This document shows, piece after piece, positions 29,078 to 38,147 of a DNA stretch of 64,000 nucleotides (positions are counted from its first letter, which is position 1; each line of letters opens with the position of its first letter). The stretch lies in the NCBI RefSeq assembly GCF_902499045.1, contig NZ_CABVPL010000001.1:124001-188000 (forward strand). Reading direction: 5' to 3'. The translations under genes and the position numbers were made by a program. This stretch comes from Burkholderia latens (lineage in GTDB: Bacteria; Pseudomonadota; Gammaproteobacteria; Burkholderiales; Burkholderiaceae). The notes beneath the pieces are model-generated. The model was not told the origin of the DNA. It saw only the letters and a program-made list of their open reading frames with translations, and did not search any database.

Positions 29078-30342
29078 CACGCTCCGCGCCTCCCGTTTCC
29101 TCTTCACGCATGCCGCGCCCGACGCTGCAAAGCGTGTTGCGCCGCGCGCAGTTGCGCCTCGCGTTCGTTGCGGTCGCGATGGCCGCCGTGTCGCTGATCG
29201 TCGTCGCCGTGATCGCGTTGCGCGCGTATGCCGGCAACAACCTGAACCTGCTCGCCCGCTCGCTCGGTTATACGGTCGAAGCGGCACTCGTGTTCGGCGA
29301 CCACGTCGCGGCGAACGAGGCGATCGCGATGATCGCCAACGACGAGGACGTCGCGCGGATCGTCGTCATCGATGGCAACGGACAACTGTTCGCGATGTGG
29401 AAGTTGCCGGCGAGCGGCGGTCTCGCCCGGCTCGAGCGCGGTGTCGCCGATCTCGCGTTGCCGGGGCCCGTTACCGCTCCGGTCGTGCATGACGGCATCG
29501 TCGTCGGCCAGGTGATCGTGCGCGGCCGCGGACACCAGTTCTTCGGATTCCTGCTGGGCGGCATCGGCGGCATTCTCGGCTGCCTCGTCGTCAGCGTGTT
29601 CGGCGCGTATATCAGCTCGAAGCGTCTGCTGCGCAACATCGTCGCGCCGCTGCGCGCGCTCGCCGGCGTCGCGCACGCGGTGCGGCGCGAGCGTGCGTTC
29701 GCGCGGCGCGTGGAGCCCGCGGCGATCGCCGAACTGAACCAGCTCGGCGACGACTTCAACGCGCTGCTCGACGAACTCGAAGACTGGCAGAACACGTTGC
29801 GCGACGAGAATGCATCGCTCGAACACAAGGCGACGCACGACGCGCTCACGGGTTTGCCCAACCGCGTGCAGTTCGAGTCGCGCCTGTCGGTGGCGCTGTG
29901 CGATGCCGTGGTGACGGGGCAGCGGGTCGCCGTGCTGTATCTCGATTGCGACCGCTTCAAGGAGGTCAACGACTGTCTCGGTCACGATGCCGGCGACGCG
30001 GTGCTGGTCGGTGTCGCGGCGCGGCTGCGCACGCAGGTGCGCGAGACCGATCTCGTCGCCCGGTTGGGCGGCGACGAGTTCGCGGTGATGCTGGCGGGCG
30101 TGCGCGAAGCGGACGCCGTGTGCCGGATCGCCGACGAGATTTTGTCCGGCATGGTGCCGTCGATCGCGCTGTCCGACGGACGCATGGTGGCCACCATGAT
30201 GAGTGCCGGTATTGCGCTGTATCCCGACCATGCGTCGGATGCGAGCGGCTTGTTGCGCGCGGCGGATGCCGCGATGTACCGCGCCAAACGAGCGCGGCCG
30301 GGGTCGTGGCAACTGGCGGAAGGCGTTGCCGGGCGGGTTTGA
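29074..30342 (+). CDS. yfiN: YfiN-like membrane diguanylate cyclase
   Basis: 422 aa, overlapping yfiR by 4 bases (ATGA). Transmembrane helix ~30-52, periplasmic CHASE8-type sensor, second helix ~150-175, HAMP ~176-230, then a GGDEF domain. The active GGDEF is at residues 332-336 and the product-inhibition site RETD lies five residues before it, so it should make cyclic di-GMP and be feedback limited. Repression by YfiR and relief by YfiB is the known scheme. It controls biofilm and small-colony behaviour in Pseudomonas. Confidence 0.94.
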   Translation: MTRSAPPVSSSRMPRPTLQSVLRRAQLRLAFVAVAMAAVSLIVVAVIALRAYAGNNLNLLARSLGYTVEAALVFGDHVAANEAIAMIANDEDVARIVVIDGNGQLFAMWKLPASGGLARLERGVADLALPGPVTAPVVHDGIVVGQVIVRGRGHQFFGFLLGGIGGILGCLVVSVFGAYISSKRLLRNIVAPLRALAGVAHAVRRERAFARRVEPAAIAELNQLGDDFNALLDELEDWQNTLRDENASLEHKATHDALTGLPNRVQFESRLSVALCDAVVTGQRVAVLYLDCDRFKEVNDCLGHDAGDAVLVGVAARLRTQVRETDLVARLGGDEFAVMLAGVREADAVCRIADEILSGMVPSIALSDGRMVATMMSAGIALYPDHASDASGLLRAADAAMYRAKRARPGSWQLAEGVAGRV

Positions 30343-30423
30343 TGGCGATCGTTTCGCGCTGCGGACGAGGCCGCAGCGGCGGGATAAGAAGCGCACGCGA
30401 CGCGGGCGCGCACGAAGGGGACG

Positions 30424-30936
30424 ATGATGAAAAGCGCGTTGCCAGTGAGCATGGGGAGGATGTGCGTCGCAAGCGTGGTGCTGCTGTGCGTGCTGCTTGG
30501 CGGGTGCAAGACGGCGCCGCTGCATCGGGGGCTCACGCCGACGCAGGTCACGGCGCTGAAGTCGGCCGGGTTTCAGGAAACCGAGCAAGGGTTCGAGTTC
30601 GGATCGACGGGGCCGATTCTGTTCGATTTCGATCGGTACAACCTGAAGCCGGATGTCAGGCGGATCGTCGAGCGGATCGGCAGGACGCTGAAGTCGGCGG
30701 GGATCAACGGGATCCGGGTTTATGGATACTCGGATCAGGACGGCGAGGCGGCTTACGATCTGGAGTTGTCCAGGCGGCGCGCGGAAGTGGTGGCGGGCGA
30801 GCTTGTGGACGTGGGGCTGGACGGGACGCGCATTTCGGTGGTCGGGAAAGGGAAGAGCGATCCGGTCGGGGATAACCGGACGCCCGCCGGGCGGATGCAG
30901 AATCGGCGGGCGGCGATCGTGGTTTCGCCGAGGTGA
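30424..30936 (+). CDS. yfiB: YfiB-like OmpA-domain lipoprotein
   Basis: 170 aa. Lipoprotein signal with LLGGC before KTAPL, so the cysteine becomes the lipidated N-terminus. The OmpA peptidoglycan-binding domain covers ~55-168: ILFDFDRYNLKP, GYSDQDG, LSRRRAEVVAGEL and NRRAAIVVSP. In the YfiBNR system this outer-membrane protein sequesters YfiR under envelope stress and so activates YfiN. The order R-N-B is as in E. coli, not the B-N-R order of P. aeruginosa. Confidence 0.9.
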   Translation: MMKSALPVSMGRMCVASVVLLCVLLGGCKTAPLHRGLTPTQVTALKSAGFQETEQGFEFGSTGPILFDFDRYNLKPDVRRIVERIGRTLKSAGINGIRVYGYSDQDGEAAYDLELSRRRAEVVAGELVDVGLDGTRISVVGKGKSDPVGDNRTPAGRMQNRRAAIVVSPR

Positions 30937-30949
30937 CGGGCGACGCTGT

Positions 30950-31663
30950 TCAGCCTCGGCCGTAGATGTTTTCGCAAAGCGCGACACTCGCGCCCAGCTT
31001 CCGCGACAGATCGGCGGCCGCCTCCAGTTGCGGCCGATCCAGCTCGCCCGACTCGTGCGCGACGCTGAGGCGAGACGCAGGACCGGAAAGCGTCAGCGCC
31101 GCCATGAACTTGTCGCCGGCGCCGAAGATCGGCACCGCGAACGCCGCCGTGTGCACATCGCGCGCCCCCGCGGTGAAGAGGGGCAGCGCAGGCGGCTTGT
31201 CGTAGATCGGTTCGCCGAGCCCCCAGAAGCGGATCACGTGGCTGATGGCCGTGTCGTCGAGCGGCAGCATCGTCCCCGCGAGCCGCGTTTCACGCAGGCC
31301 TTCGGACGGCTCGGCCCGAAACAGGCAAAGCCGCTGCCCGTTGTCGTGCACATAGTACGATGCGCTTTCCTTCGTCAGCGCGGCCAGCGCATGCAGCGCC
31401 GGTTCGACCACCGTGGACAGGTGGAACGACTGCTCGTACAGCTTGCCGAGGTACAGCACGCGATGTCCGAGCGAATAGTTGCCGGATTGCGCGCGCACGA
31501 CATAGCCCATTCGCTCGAGCGAATTCATCAGCCGATAGACCGTCGTCTTGTGCATGCCGGATGCCTGCGACAGCATCGCGAGCGATTGCGATTCGGCGCC
31601 CGGCTTGAAGCAGTCCAGCAGCGAAAGCGCCTTTTCCACGGCGACCACGCCGTCATTTCCCAT
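30950..31663 (-). CDS. IclR-family transcriptional regulator
   Basis: 237 aa from ATG at 31663. Winged helix-turn-helix ~10-70 (LAMLSQASGMHKTTVYRLMN) and IclR effector domain with the usual FAVPIFGAGDKFMAALTLSGP. It is divergent from the catabolic operon at 31829, with 165 bp between carrying three dyad elements. It is therefore the probable local regulator. IclR proteins in such clusters usually respond to an aromatic or sugar acid. Confidence 0.93.
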   Translation of the reverse strand: MGNDGVVAVEKALSLLDCFKPGAESQSLAMLSQASGMHKTTVYRLMNSLERMGYVVRAQSGNYSLGHRVLYLGKLYEQSFHLSTVVEPALHALAALTKESASYYVHDNGQRLCLFRAEPSEGLRETRLAGTMLPLDDTAISHVIRFWGLGEPIYDKPPALPLFTAGARDVHTAAFAVPIFGAGDKFMAALTLSGPASRLSVAHESGELDRPQLEAAADLSRKLGASVALCENIYGRG

Positions 31664-31693
31664 TCGTTCTCTCCCGTCGGTACACCACAGGAA

Positions 31694-31709
31694 TTGTACA
31701 GAGTAAAAC
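31694..31709. promoter_or_regulatory. IclR operator candidate, distal copy
   Basis: TTGTACAGAGTAAAAC matches the proximal site at 31793-31808 in 14 of 16 positions. It lies 30 bp before the iclR start, in position to control the regulator's own promoter. Confidence 0.5.
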
Positions 31710-31713
31710 GCTG

Positions 31714-31736
31714 GTTTACCACGTAAAAGGGTAAAC
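31714..31736. promoter_or_regulatory. inverted repeat GTTTACC-N9-GGTAAAC
   Basis: Perfect 7-bp arms (31714-31720 and 31730-31736) in the middle of the divergent region. It may be a second protein site or a spaced half-site of the IclR protein. Confidence 0.4.
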
Positions 31737-31792
31737 GCCAGTGCCATGGTGCCCGTCCTCTGGTTATAGTGATTTCACTGCGTACACCCATG

Positions 31793-31808
31793 TTGTACAT
31801 AGTACAAC
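31793..31808. promoter_or_regulatory. IclR operator candidate, proximal copy
   Basis: TTGTACATAGTACAAC contains a perfect palindrome TTGTAC-ATA-GTACAA. It is 21 bp upstream of the RraA-type gene, where it could control the operon. Confidence 0.55.
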
Positions 31809-31828
31809 GCACAACCCGAGGTCGAGTC

Positions 31829-32527
31829 ATGAGCAAGCCATTCGTCAGCACTTCTCCGATCAATCGCGACATCGAGCGCGTGCCGCCCGAACTCGTTCGG
31901 GCCGCCGCGCGCTATCAGGCCGCGATCCTGGCCGATGTCGCCGGCCGCCGCGGCACGGTGCATGGCCGCGTGCGGCCGTTGTCCCCGAAGATGAAGGTCG
32001 CCGGCCCCGCGGTCACGGTCGAAGTCCGTGCGGGCGACAACCTGGCGATCCATGCGGCGCTCGCCGTCGCGCAGCCGGGCGACGTCGTCGTGGTCGACGG
32101 CAAGGGCGACATCTCGTGCGCGCTGCTCGGCGAAATCATGGCGGCGCAGGCGAAGGCGAGCGGCATCGCCGGCATCGTCATCGACGGCGCGGTGCGCGAT
32201 GCGCACGAGCTGGCGAACGGCGACTATCCGATCTTCGCGGCCGGCCTCAATCCATGCGGCCCGACCAAAAGCATCGCGGGGCGCGTGAATGCGCCGGTCT
32301 CGCTCGGCGGCACGACGGTCAATCCGGGCGATCTGGTGGTCGGCGACGCCGATGGCGTCGTCGTCATTCCGCGCGCCGACGTCGCGCGAATCGTCGATCT
32401 CGCGCAGAAAAAGCTCGACGTCGAAACCGCGCGTATCGCAGCGATCCACAAGGGCGACCTTCGTCCGGGCTGGATCGAAAAGGAGTTGCGCGCAGCCGGC
32501 ATGCTGGCCGAAGGCGAGGCGCTGTGA
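31829..32527 (+). CDS. RraA-like aldolase (4-hydroxy-4-methyl/carboxy-2-oxoglutarate aldolase family)
   Basis: 232 aa from ATG at 31829. RraA fold: VAGPAVTVEVRAGDN, VVVDGKGDISCALLGE, GIVIDGAVRDAHEL and DLVVGDADGVVVIP carry the substrate and divalent-metal residues of the aldolase members (GAVRD motif, D following). Such enzymes split 4-hydroxy-4-carboxy-2-oxo acids to pyruvate and a keto acid, or decarboxylate oxaloacetate. It is first in a ten-gene run and overlaps the next gene. Actual substrate unknown. Confidence 0.85.
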   Translation: MSKPFVSTSPINRDIERVPPELVRAAARYQAAILADVAGRRGTVHGRVRPLSPKMKVAGPAVTVEVRAGDNLAIHAALAVAQPGDVVVVDGKGDISCALLGEIMAAQAKASGIAGIVIDGAVRDAHELANGDYPIFAAGLNPCGPTKSIAGRVNAPVSLGGTTVNPGDLVVGDADGVVVIPRADVARIVDLAQKKLDVETARIAAIHKGDLRPGWIEKELRAAGMLAEGEAL

Positions 32528-33474
32528 TGCAGACCGCTTCGCACAAGCCCGTGGTGCTCGTGACCGCCGCCGACCTTGCGCCGCAAGCGCTCGAGATGCT
32601 TGCGCAGTTCGACGTCGTGTTCGCCGGCAAGCAACCGACCGAAGACGACATCGTCGCGCTTTGCACCCGGCACAAGCCGGTCGCGATCGTCGTCCGGTAC
32701 GGCAAGATCAACGCCCGCATCATGGACGCCGCCGAAAACCTGCAGGTGATTTCGAAGCACGGCAGCGGCATCGACGTGATCGATCAGGACGCTGCCGCCG
32801 CACGCGGCATCGCGGTGCGCGCGGCGGTCGGTGCGAATGCGGCGGCCGTCGCCGAGCACGCATGGGCGCTGATGCTCGCCTGTGCGAAGTCGGTTCCGCG
32901 GCTCGATATCCGCATGCGCGAAGGCCATTGGGACAAATCGACGCACAAGTCCGTCGAACTCGACGGGCGCACGCTCGGCCTCGTCGGCCTCGGCGCGATC
33001 GGCCGGCGCGTGGCCGCGATCGGCACGGCGTTCGGCATGAAGGTGCTCGCGTTCGATCCGTTCGCGAAGGACGCGCCCGCGGGCGTGAAGCTGGTGCCGC
33101 TCGACACGCTGTACGCGGAGTCGGACGTCGTGTCGCTGCATTGTCCGTTGACGGCCGACAACCGCCGGATGCTCAACCGCGACACGCTCGCGCGCTTCAA
33201 GCGCGGCGCGATTCTCGTCAATACCGCACGCGGCGGCTTGATCGACGAAGCGGCGCTGGCCGACGCGCTGGCGAGCGGCCGCTTGCGCGCGGCCGGGCTC
33301 GACAGCTTCGACGTGGAACCGATGACGGTGCCGCACCCGTTCCAGCAGATTCCCAACGTGATTCTGTCTCCGCATATCGGCGGCGTGAGCGACGCCGCGT
33401 ACGTGAACATGGGGAAGGGCGCGGCCGCGAACGTTCTCGCGGTGCTCGACGAACGCGCGCACAGCGCGGCTTGA
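32527..33474 (+). CDS. D-2-hydroxyacid dehydrogenase
   Basis: 315 aa, ATG sharing a base with the previous stop. Catalytic set complete: nucleotide motif GLGAIGRRVA (~153), Arg in NTARGGLIDEAAL (~232), Glu in DSFDVEP (~261) and His in LSPHIGG (~285). It resembles the phosphoglycerate/hydroxypyruvate dehydrogenase branch and probably reduces or oxidises a 2-oxo/2-hydroxy acid of this pathway. NAD preference is suggested by the acidic FDPF following the second strand. Confidence 0.9.
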   Translation: MQTASHKPVVLVTAADLAPQALEMLAQFDVVFAGKQPTEDDIVALCTRHKPVAIVVRYGKINARIMDAAENLQVISKHGSGIDVIDQDAAAARGIAVRAAVGANAAAVAEHAWALMLACAKSVPRLDIRMREGHWDKSTHKSVELDGRTLGLVGLGAIGRRVAAIGTAFGMKVLAFDPFAKDAPAGVKLVPLDTLYAESDVVSLHCPLTADNRRMLNRDTLARFKRGAILVNTARGGLIDEAALADALASGRLRAAGLDSFDVEPMTVPHPFQQIPNVILSPHIGGVSDAAYVNMGKGAAANVLAVLDERAHSAA

Positions 33475-33496
33475 ACCCCTGGACATCGAGGTACGC

Positions 33497-34426
33497 ATGT
33501 TTTATCTGACGAGTCCCGACGTGCGCGAAGCCGACATGTTCACGCGCATGCCGGAGAAGTTCCGGAAGCCGGACGTCCGCACGGAATGGGCGCGCGCGAA
33601 CCGCGGCGGCATGGTCACGGATTCCTTTCTCGAAGGGCCGGTGTGGGATCCGGACGGCTATCTGTTCGTCACCGACATTCCGCACGGGCGCATCTTCCGC
33701 ATTTCGCCGTCGGGCGACTGGGAACTCGTCGCCGAATACGACGGCGAGCCCAATGGGATGAAGCGCTTCGACGCATCGCACCTGATCGTCACCGACTACC
33801 GGAACGGCCTGATGCTGGTCGATATCGCGCGCGGTGAAGTGCGTCCATATCTCGAGCGCCGCAACACCGAGCGCTTCAAGGGCGTGAACGACCTGACGTT
33901 CGATTCGGCCGGCAACATCTATTTCACCGACCAGGGGCAGACGGGCCTGCACGATCCGACGGGCCGCGTGTATCGGCTGTCGCCCGACGGCAGGCTCGAC
34001 ATGCTGCTCGGCACCTGCCCGAGCCCGAACGGGCTCGTCCTGTCGCGCGACGAGAAAGTGCTGTTCGTCGCGATGACACGCGGCAATGCCGTGTGGCGGA
34101 TGCCGCTGCAGGCCGACGGATCCGTCAGCAAGGTCAGCCAGTTCTTCACGTCGTACGGACCGAGCGGCCCGGACGGCCTCACCGTCGATCTCGAAGGCCG
34201 TCTGTTCGTCGCGAATCCGGGCCTCGGCCGCGTGTGGGTGCTCAACCACTGCGCGGAGCCCGTCGAGATCCTGACCGGACCGAAAGGGGCGTCGCTTACC
34301 AGCGTGTGCTTCGGCGGCCCGGACATGAAGACGCTTTTCATCACCGAATCGACGTCCGGTTCCATCCTCAAAGCGGATATGAGCATTGCCGGCCCGCTGC
34401 CGAAACAGGCCGCGAAGAAGGACTGA
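33497..34426 (+). CDS. SMP-30/gluconolactonase family lactonase
   Basis: 309 aa. Six-bladed propeller lactonase of the SMP-30/LRE type. Metal ligands are visible as Glu in SFLEGPVWD, Asn in FKGVNDLTFD and Asp in GPDGLTVDLEG. FVANPGLGRVWVLN and NIYFTDQGQTG are blade repeats. No signal peptide, so cytoplasmic. It should open a sugar- or polyhydroxy acid lactone, implying that an oxidised sugar-like or pyrone-like lactone is an intermediate. Confidence 0.88.
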   Translation: MFYLTSPDVREADMFTRMPEKFRKPDVRTEWARANRGGMVTDSFLEGPVWDPDGYLFVTDIPHGRIFRISPSGDWELVAEYDGEPNGMKRFDASHLIVTDYRNGLMLVDIARGEVRPYLERRNTERFKGVNDLTFDSAGNIYFTDQGQTGLHDPTGRVYRLSPDGRLDMLLGTCPSPNGLVLSRDEKVLFVAMTRGNAVWRMPLQADGSVSKVSQFFTSYGPSGPDGLTVDLEGRLFVANPGLGRVWVLNHCAEPVEILTGPKGASLTSVCFGGPDMKTLFITESTSGSILKADMSIAGPLPKQAAKKD

Positions 34427-34512
34427 GACCCGCGAGCCGGGAAGCCGCTCGTCGGCTTTCCGCCCGTATGCCGAAAGATCGCGCCGTCAGCCGCGCGACG
34501 AAGGAGACAAGC

Positions 34513-35892
34513 ATGACCATTTCGCACGCGCTGCGTGCCGGCGACGACGCACCGCACGCCGACGCGCGGTCCGCGGAGCGCCTTGCCAGCGACGATTACG
34601 CGGCCAGCGAGCGCACGCTCGCCAAGGCGTTCCGGCGCATTCTGCCGTTCATCTTCGTCTGCTACGTGATCAGCTATCTCGACAGAACCAACGTCGGTTT
34701 TGCCGCGCTCACGATGAACAAGGATCTCGGTCTCACGGCCGAGCAGTTCGGAGTCGGCGCGGGCCTGTTCTTCATCGGCTATTTCCTGTTCGAGATTCCG
34801 AGCAACCTGATCATGCAGAAGGTCGGCGCGCGCCTGTGGATCGCGAGAATCATGATCACGTGGGGCCTGTTCTCGATGGCGACTGCGTTCGTCGTCGGAC
34901 CGAAGAGCTTTGCGGCGGCGCGCTTTCTGCTCGGGCTCGCCGAGGCTGGATTCACGCCCGGCGTCTATCTGTATTTCACGCACTGGTTTCCCGGCAAGTG
35001 GCGCGCGAAGGTGACGGCCGCCTTCCTCGTCGGCATTCCGGTCGCGAACATGATCGGCTCGCCGATTTCCGGTGCGCTGCTCGAGCTCGGCGGCCTGCAC
35101 GGGCTGCGCAGCTGGCAGTGGCTGCTGCTGATCGAAGGCATCCCTGCGGTGATGCTCGGCATCGCGTGCCTGTTCGTGCTGGCCGACCGTCCCGAGAAAG
35201 CGGCGTGGCTCAGCGACGAAGAGAGGACGTCGCTCGCGAAGCGCCTCGCGTTCGAGCAGCGCGACATCGGCGCGAGGCACGGCAGCAATCTGCGCGATGC
35301 GATGACGAACTGGCGCGTGTTCGTGCTCGCGTTCATCAACTTCTGCGGGATCGTCGGCTCGCTCGGCGTCGGCTTGTGGATGCCGCAGATCATCAAGCAG
35401 TTCGGCGTCGAACACGCGGTGGTCGGCTGGCTGACGGCCATTCCGTATGCGATCGGTGCCGTCGTGATGCTGTGGTGGGCGCGCATCGCCAGTCGCGCGG
35501 CCAACCGCATTCCGTATGTCGCAGGTGCACTCGCCGTCGCCGCCGTGGCGTTGTGCGGGAGCGCCTTCATTCATGCGCCGGTTTTCAAGCTGATCGCATT
35601 GTGTGTCACGGTGAGCGGGATCCTCGCGTTTCAGGCGACGTACTGGGCGATTCCGTCTGGATTCCTTACCGGCCGGGCCGCCGCGGGCGGACTCGCGCTG
35701 ATCGTGTCGGTCGGCAATCTCGGCGGCTTCGTCGGGCCGTCGATGATCGGTGCGCTCAAGCAATTCTCCGGCGGTTTCACCGCGCCGCTCATCGCGGTGT
35801 CCGGCGTGTTGCTGCTCGGCGCGTTGACCATCGCGTGGCTCGGCGATCCGGGCTCGGGCGCCGGCGAAGCACCCGCAGCCCGCAAGACGTGA
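34513..35892 (+). CDS. MFS transporter, anion:cation symporter (ACS) type
   Basis: 459 aa from ATG at 34513 after AAGGAGACA. About 12 membrane segments. The N-terminal motif SYLDRTNVGFAALTMNKDLG and FEIPSNLIMQKVGARLWIARI are hallmarks of the ACS family, which moves organic acids such as phthalate, glucarate, hexuronates or tartrate with protons or sodium. It is followed by a porin, so uptake from outside to cytoplasm is covered. Confidence 0.92.
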   Translation: MTISHALRAGDDAPHADARSAERLASDDYAASERTLAKAFRRILPFIFVCYVISYLDRTNVGFAALTMNKDLGLTAEQFGVGAGLFFIGYFLFEIPSNLIMQKVGARLWIARIMITWGLFSMATAFVVGPKSFAAARFLLGLAEAGFTPGVYLYFTHWFPGKWRAKVTAAFLVGIPVANMIGSPISGALLELGGLHGLRSWQWLLLIEGIPAVMLGIACLFVLADRPEKAAWLSDEERTSLAKRLAFEQRDIGARHGSNLRDAMTNWRVFVLAFINFCGIVGSLGVGLWMPQIIKQFGVEHAVVGWLTAIPYAIGAVVMLWWARIASRAANRIPYVAGALAVAAVALCGSAFIHAPVFKLIALCVTVSGILAFQATYWAIPSGFLTGRAAAGGLALIVSVGNLGGFVGPSMIGALKQFSGGFTAPLIAVSGVLLLGALTIAWLGDPGSGAGEAPAARKT

Positions 35893-35938
35893 ATTTTCCT
35901 TCGTCAGACCCACCCACGAAAATCAGTTTGGAGACTCC

Positions 35939-37090
35939 ATGTTGTCGAATCAGGCCCGCCAGAATGCCCGCCCGAAATCCCGTTTCGCGCTCGGCGCCGT
36001 CACCGTCGCCAGCGCGACGTTGTGGTGCAGCGCCGCGCACGCGCAAAGCAGCGTCACGCTGTACGGCATTGCCGACGTCGGTATCGAGCACATCAACAAT
36101 ACGAATACCGGCGGTGCGCAGACGCGCGAAGCGTCGGGCAATCTGTCCGGTTCGCGCTGGGGGCTGAAGGGCGTCGAGGATCTCGGCGGCGGCATGAAGG
36201 CGGTTTTTCAGCTGGAAAACGGCTTCAACATCAATGACGGCACGACCGCGCAGTCGACGAAAGGCCTCGGTTCGAACGCCGCCACGACGTCGCGGATTTT
36301 CGGCCGGCAAGCGTGGGTCGGGCTGTCGTACCGCGGGCAGCAGCTGACGTTCGGCCGCCAGAACGCGCTTTTCTACGAACAGGCCGTGGCGTTCGACCCG
36401 ATGGGCGCGTCGTCGCGATACTCGGTGCTGTCGCTCGATTACGCGGCGGCCGCACGTATCGACAATTCGGTGAAGTACACCGGCGTGTTCGGTCCGCTGA
36501 CGGCGCAAGCGATGTACAGCACGCGCTACGACACCGGGTACGGCGCCGAGGTGCCGGGCGCGCAACTCACCGGCCGCTTCTTCAGCGGCGCGTTGAATTT
36601 CGCGCAAGGGCCGTTCGCCGCGAGCGTGTCGTACGAGCAGCGCAACAGCAACACCGTAGCGACGAACACGGGCACCGAGCGGCGCGCCACGGCGGCCGCG
36701 TCGTACGCGATCGGGCCGGTGAAGGGATTCGCCGGCTATCGCTATCTGCATGCGTCGAACACGTTCCTGCCGGCTAACCCGATCCGCATTGCGAACGGTT
36801 CCGAAGCCAGCGCGGCGAACCTGTACTGGGCCGGCGCGCAATACGCGGTTTCGCCGGCGTTCGTGGTTACGGCAACGGCCTATTACCAGGACGTGCACTC
36901 GACCAGTGCCGATCCGTGGCTCGCGGTGCTCTGTGCGGACTATCTGCTGTCGAAGCGCACCGATATCTACGCGACGGCCGGTTTCGCGCGCAACAAGGGC
37001 GGCTCCGCGCTCGGCGTGAACGGCTACGGCACGGTCGCACCCGATCACAACCAGACGGGCGTCGTGATCGGCATGCGCCAGAAGTTCTGA
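35939..37090 (+). CDS. OmpC-like general porin
   Basis: 383 aa. A long N-region then signal peptide ending CSAAHA before QSSVTLYG. The text follows the Burkholderia Gram-negative porin pattern: SSVTLYGIADVGIEH, GSRWGLKGVEDLGGGM, VFQLENGF, FGRQAWVGL and a C-terminal phenylalanine (GMRQKF) for outer-membrane insertion. A 16-strand beta barrel is expected. Its position inside the operon suggests a substrate-adapted porin. Confidence 0.93.
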   Translation: MLSNQARQNARPKSRFALGAVTVASATLWCSAAHAQSSVTLYGIADVGIEHINNTNTGGAQTREASGNLSGSRWGLKGVEDLGGGMKAVFQLENGFNINDGTTAQSTKGLGSNAATTSRIFGRQAWVGLSYRGQQLTFGRQNALFYEQAVAFDPMGASSRYSVLSLDYAAAARIDNSVKYTGVFGPLTAQAMYSTRYDTGYGAEVPGAQLTGRFFSGALNFAQGPFAASVSYEQRNSNTVATNTGTERRATAAASYAIGPVKGFAGYRYLHASNTFLPANPIRIANGSEASAANLYWAGAQYAVSPAFVVTATAYYQDVHSTSADPWLAVLCADYLLSKRTDIYATAGFARNKGGSALGVNGYGTVAPDHNQTGVVIGMRQKF

Positions 37091-37100
37091 GACGACTGCG

Positions 37101-38147
37101 ATGCAGACCGTTCACGCGCCCCATCTTCCCGTCAGGCCCGAGTGGCTCGCATTGCGCGACGAGCCGGTGCTCGAACCCGAGCTGGCCATCGTCGACGCCC
37201 ATCATCACCTGTGGGATCGCCAGACCGGGCGCTATCTGGCGGACGAGTTCGGCGCCGACGTGTGCAGCGGGCATCGGATCGTGTCGACCGTCTACGTGCA
37301 GTGCCGGTCGATGTTGCGCGCAAGCGGGCCGGATGCGTTCAAGCCGGTCGGCGAAGTGCAATTCGCGAGCGGCGTCGCCGCGATGTTCGAAAGCGGCGCA
37401 TACGGCCCCGCGCGATGCTGCGACGCCATCGTCGGCGGCGCCGATCTGTCGCTCGGCGCGGCGCTCGATGCGGTGCTCGGCACGATGCTGCAGGTGTCCG
37501 GCGGGCGGCTGCGCGGGATCCGCAATCCGCTCGCGTGGCATGCGAGCCCCGACGTGCGATCGAGCCCGGTGACGCCGCCGCGCGACCGGATGTCGGACCC
37601 GGCTTTCCGGCAGGGCGTGACGACGCTCGCTCGCTACGGGTTGTCGCTCGACGCGTGGGTCTATCACACGCAGCTCGACGACCTGTACGAACTTGCGCGC
37701 TCATGCGAGGACGTCGTCGTCGTCATCGACCATTTCGGCGGCCCGGTCGGCGTGGGGCCGCATGCCGGCCAGCGTGCGGAAGTCCATGCGGAATGGAAAC
37801 GGCAACTCGCGCGTCTCGCCGCACTGCCGAACACGCGCATGAAGCTCGGCGGTGCGGGCATGACCGTGTTCGGTTTCGACTTCGCCGTGCGCGACCTGCC
37901 GCCGTCGTCGCAGGAACTGGCGGCCGCGTGGCAGCCGTATTTCGATACCTGCGTCGAACTCTTCGGCGCCGATCGCTGCATGTTCGAAAGCAACTTCCCC
38001 GTGGACAAGGGGATGTTCAGTTATCGCGTGCTGTGGAACGCCTTCAAACGACTCGCGTCCGCGATGTCGGCCGATGAAAAGGCCGCGCTGTTCAGCCGGA
38101 CGGCAGCATCGACGTATCGCGTCGCGATTCCCGGAGACAACCCATGA
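37101..38147 (+). CDS. COG3618 amidohydrolase with SNFP in place of SDWP
   Basis: 348 aa, longer than most family members. Begins with VDAHHHLWD (metal-site histidines) and has VVIDHFGGPVG at ~212. Near residue 290 it reads ESNFPVDKG where relatives have G(S/T)DWP, so the usual catalytic Asp is Asn. That variant occurs in a subgroup of the family. No signal peptide. It probably hydrolyses a lactone or similar ester. The stop overlaps the next gene by 4 bases. Confidence 0.85.
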   Translation: MQTVHAPHLPVRPEWLALRDEPVLEPELAIVDAHHHLWDRQTGRYLADEFGADVCSGHRIVSTVYVQCRSMLRASGPDAFKPVGEVQFASGVAAMFESGAYGPARCCDAIVGGADLSLGAALDAVLGTMLQVSGGRLRGIRNPLAWHASPDVRSSPVTPPRDRMSDPAFRQGVTTLARYGLSLDAWVYHTQLDDLYELARSCEDVVVVIDHFGGPVGVGPHAGQRAEVHAEWKRQLARLAALPNTRMKLGGAGMTVFGFDFAVRDLPPSSQELAAAWQPYFDTCVELFGADRCMFESNFPVDKGMFSYRVLWNAFKRLASAMSADEKAALFSRTAASTYRVAIPGDNP

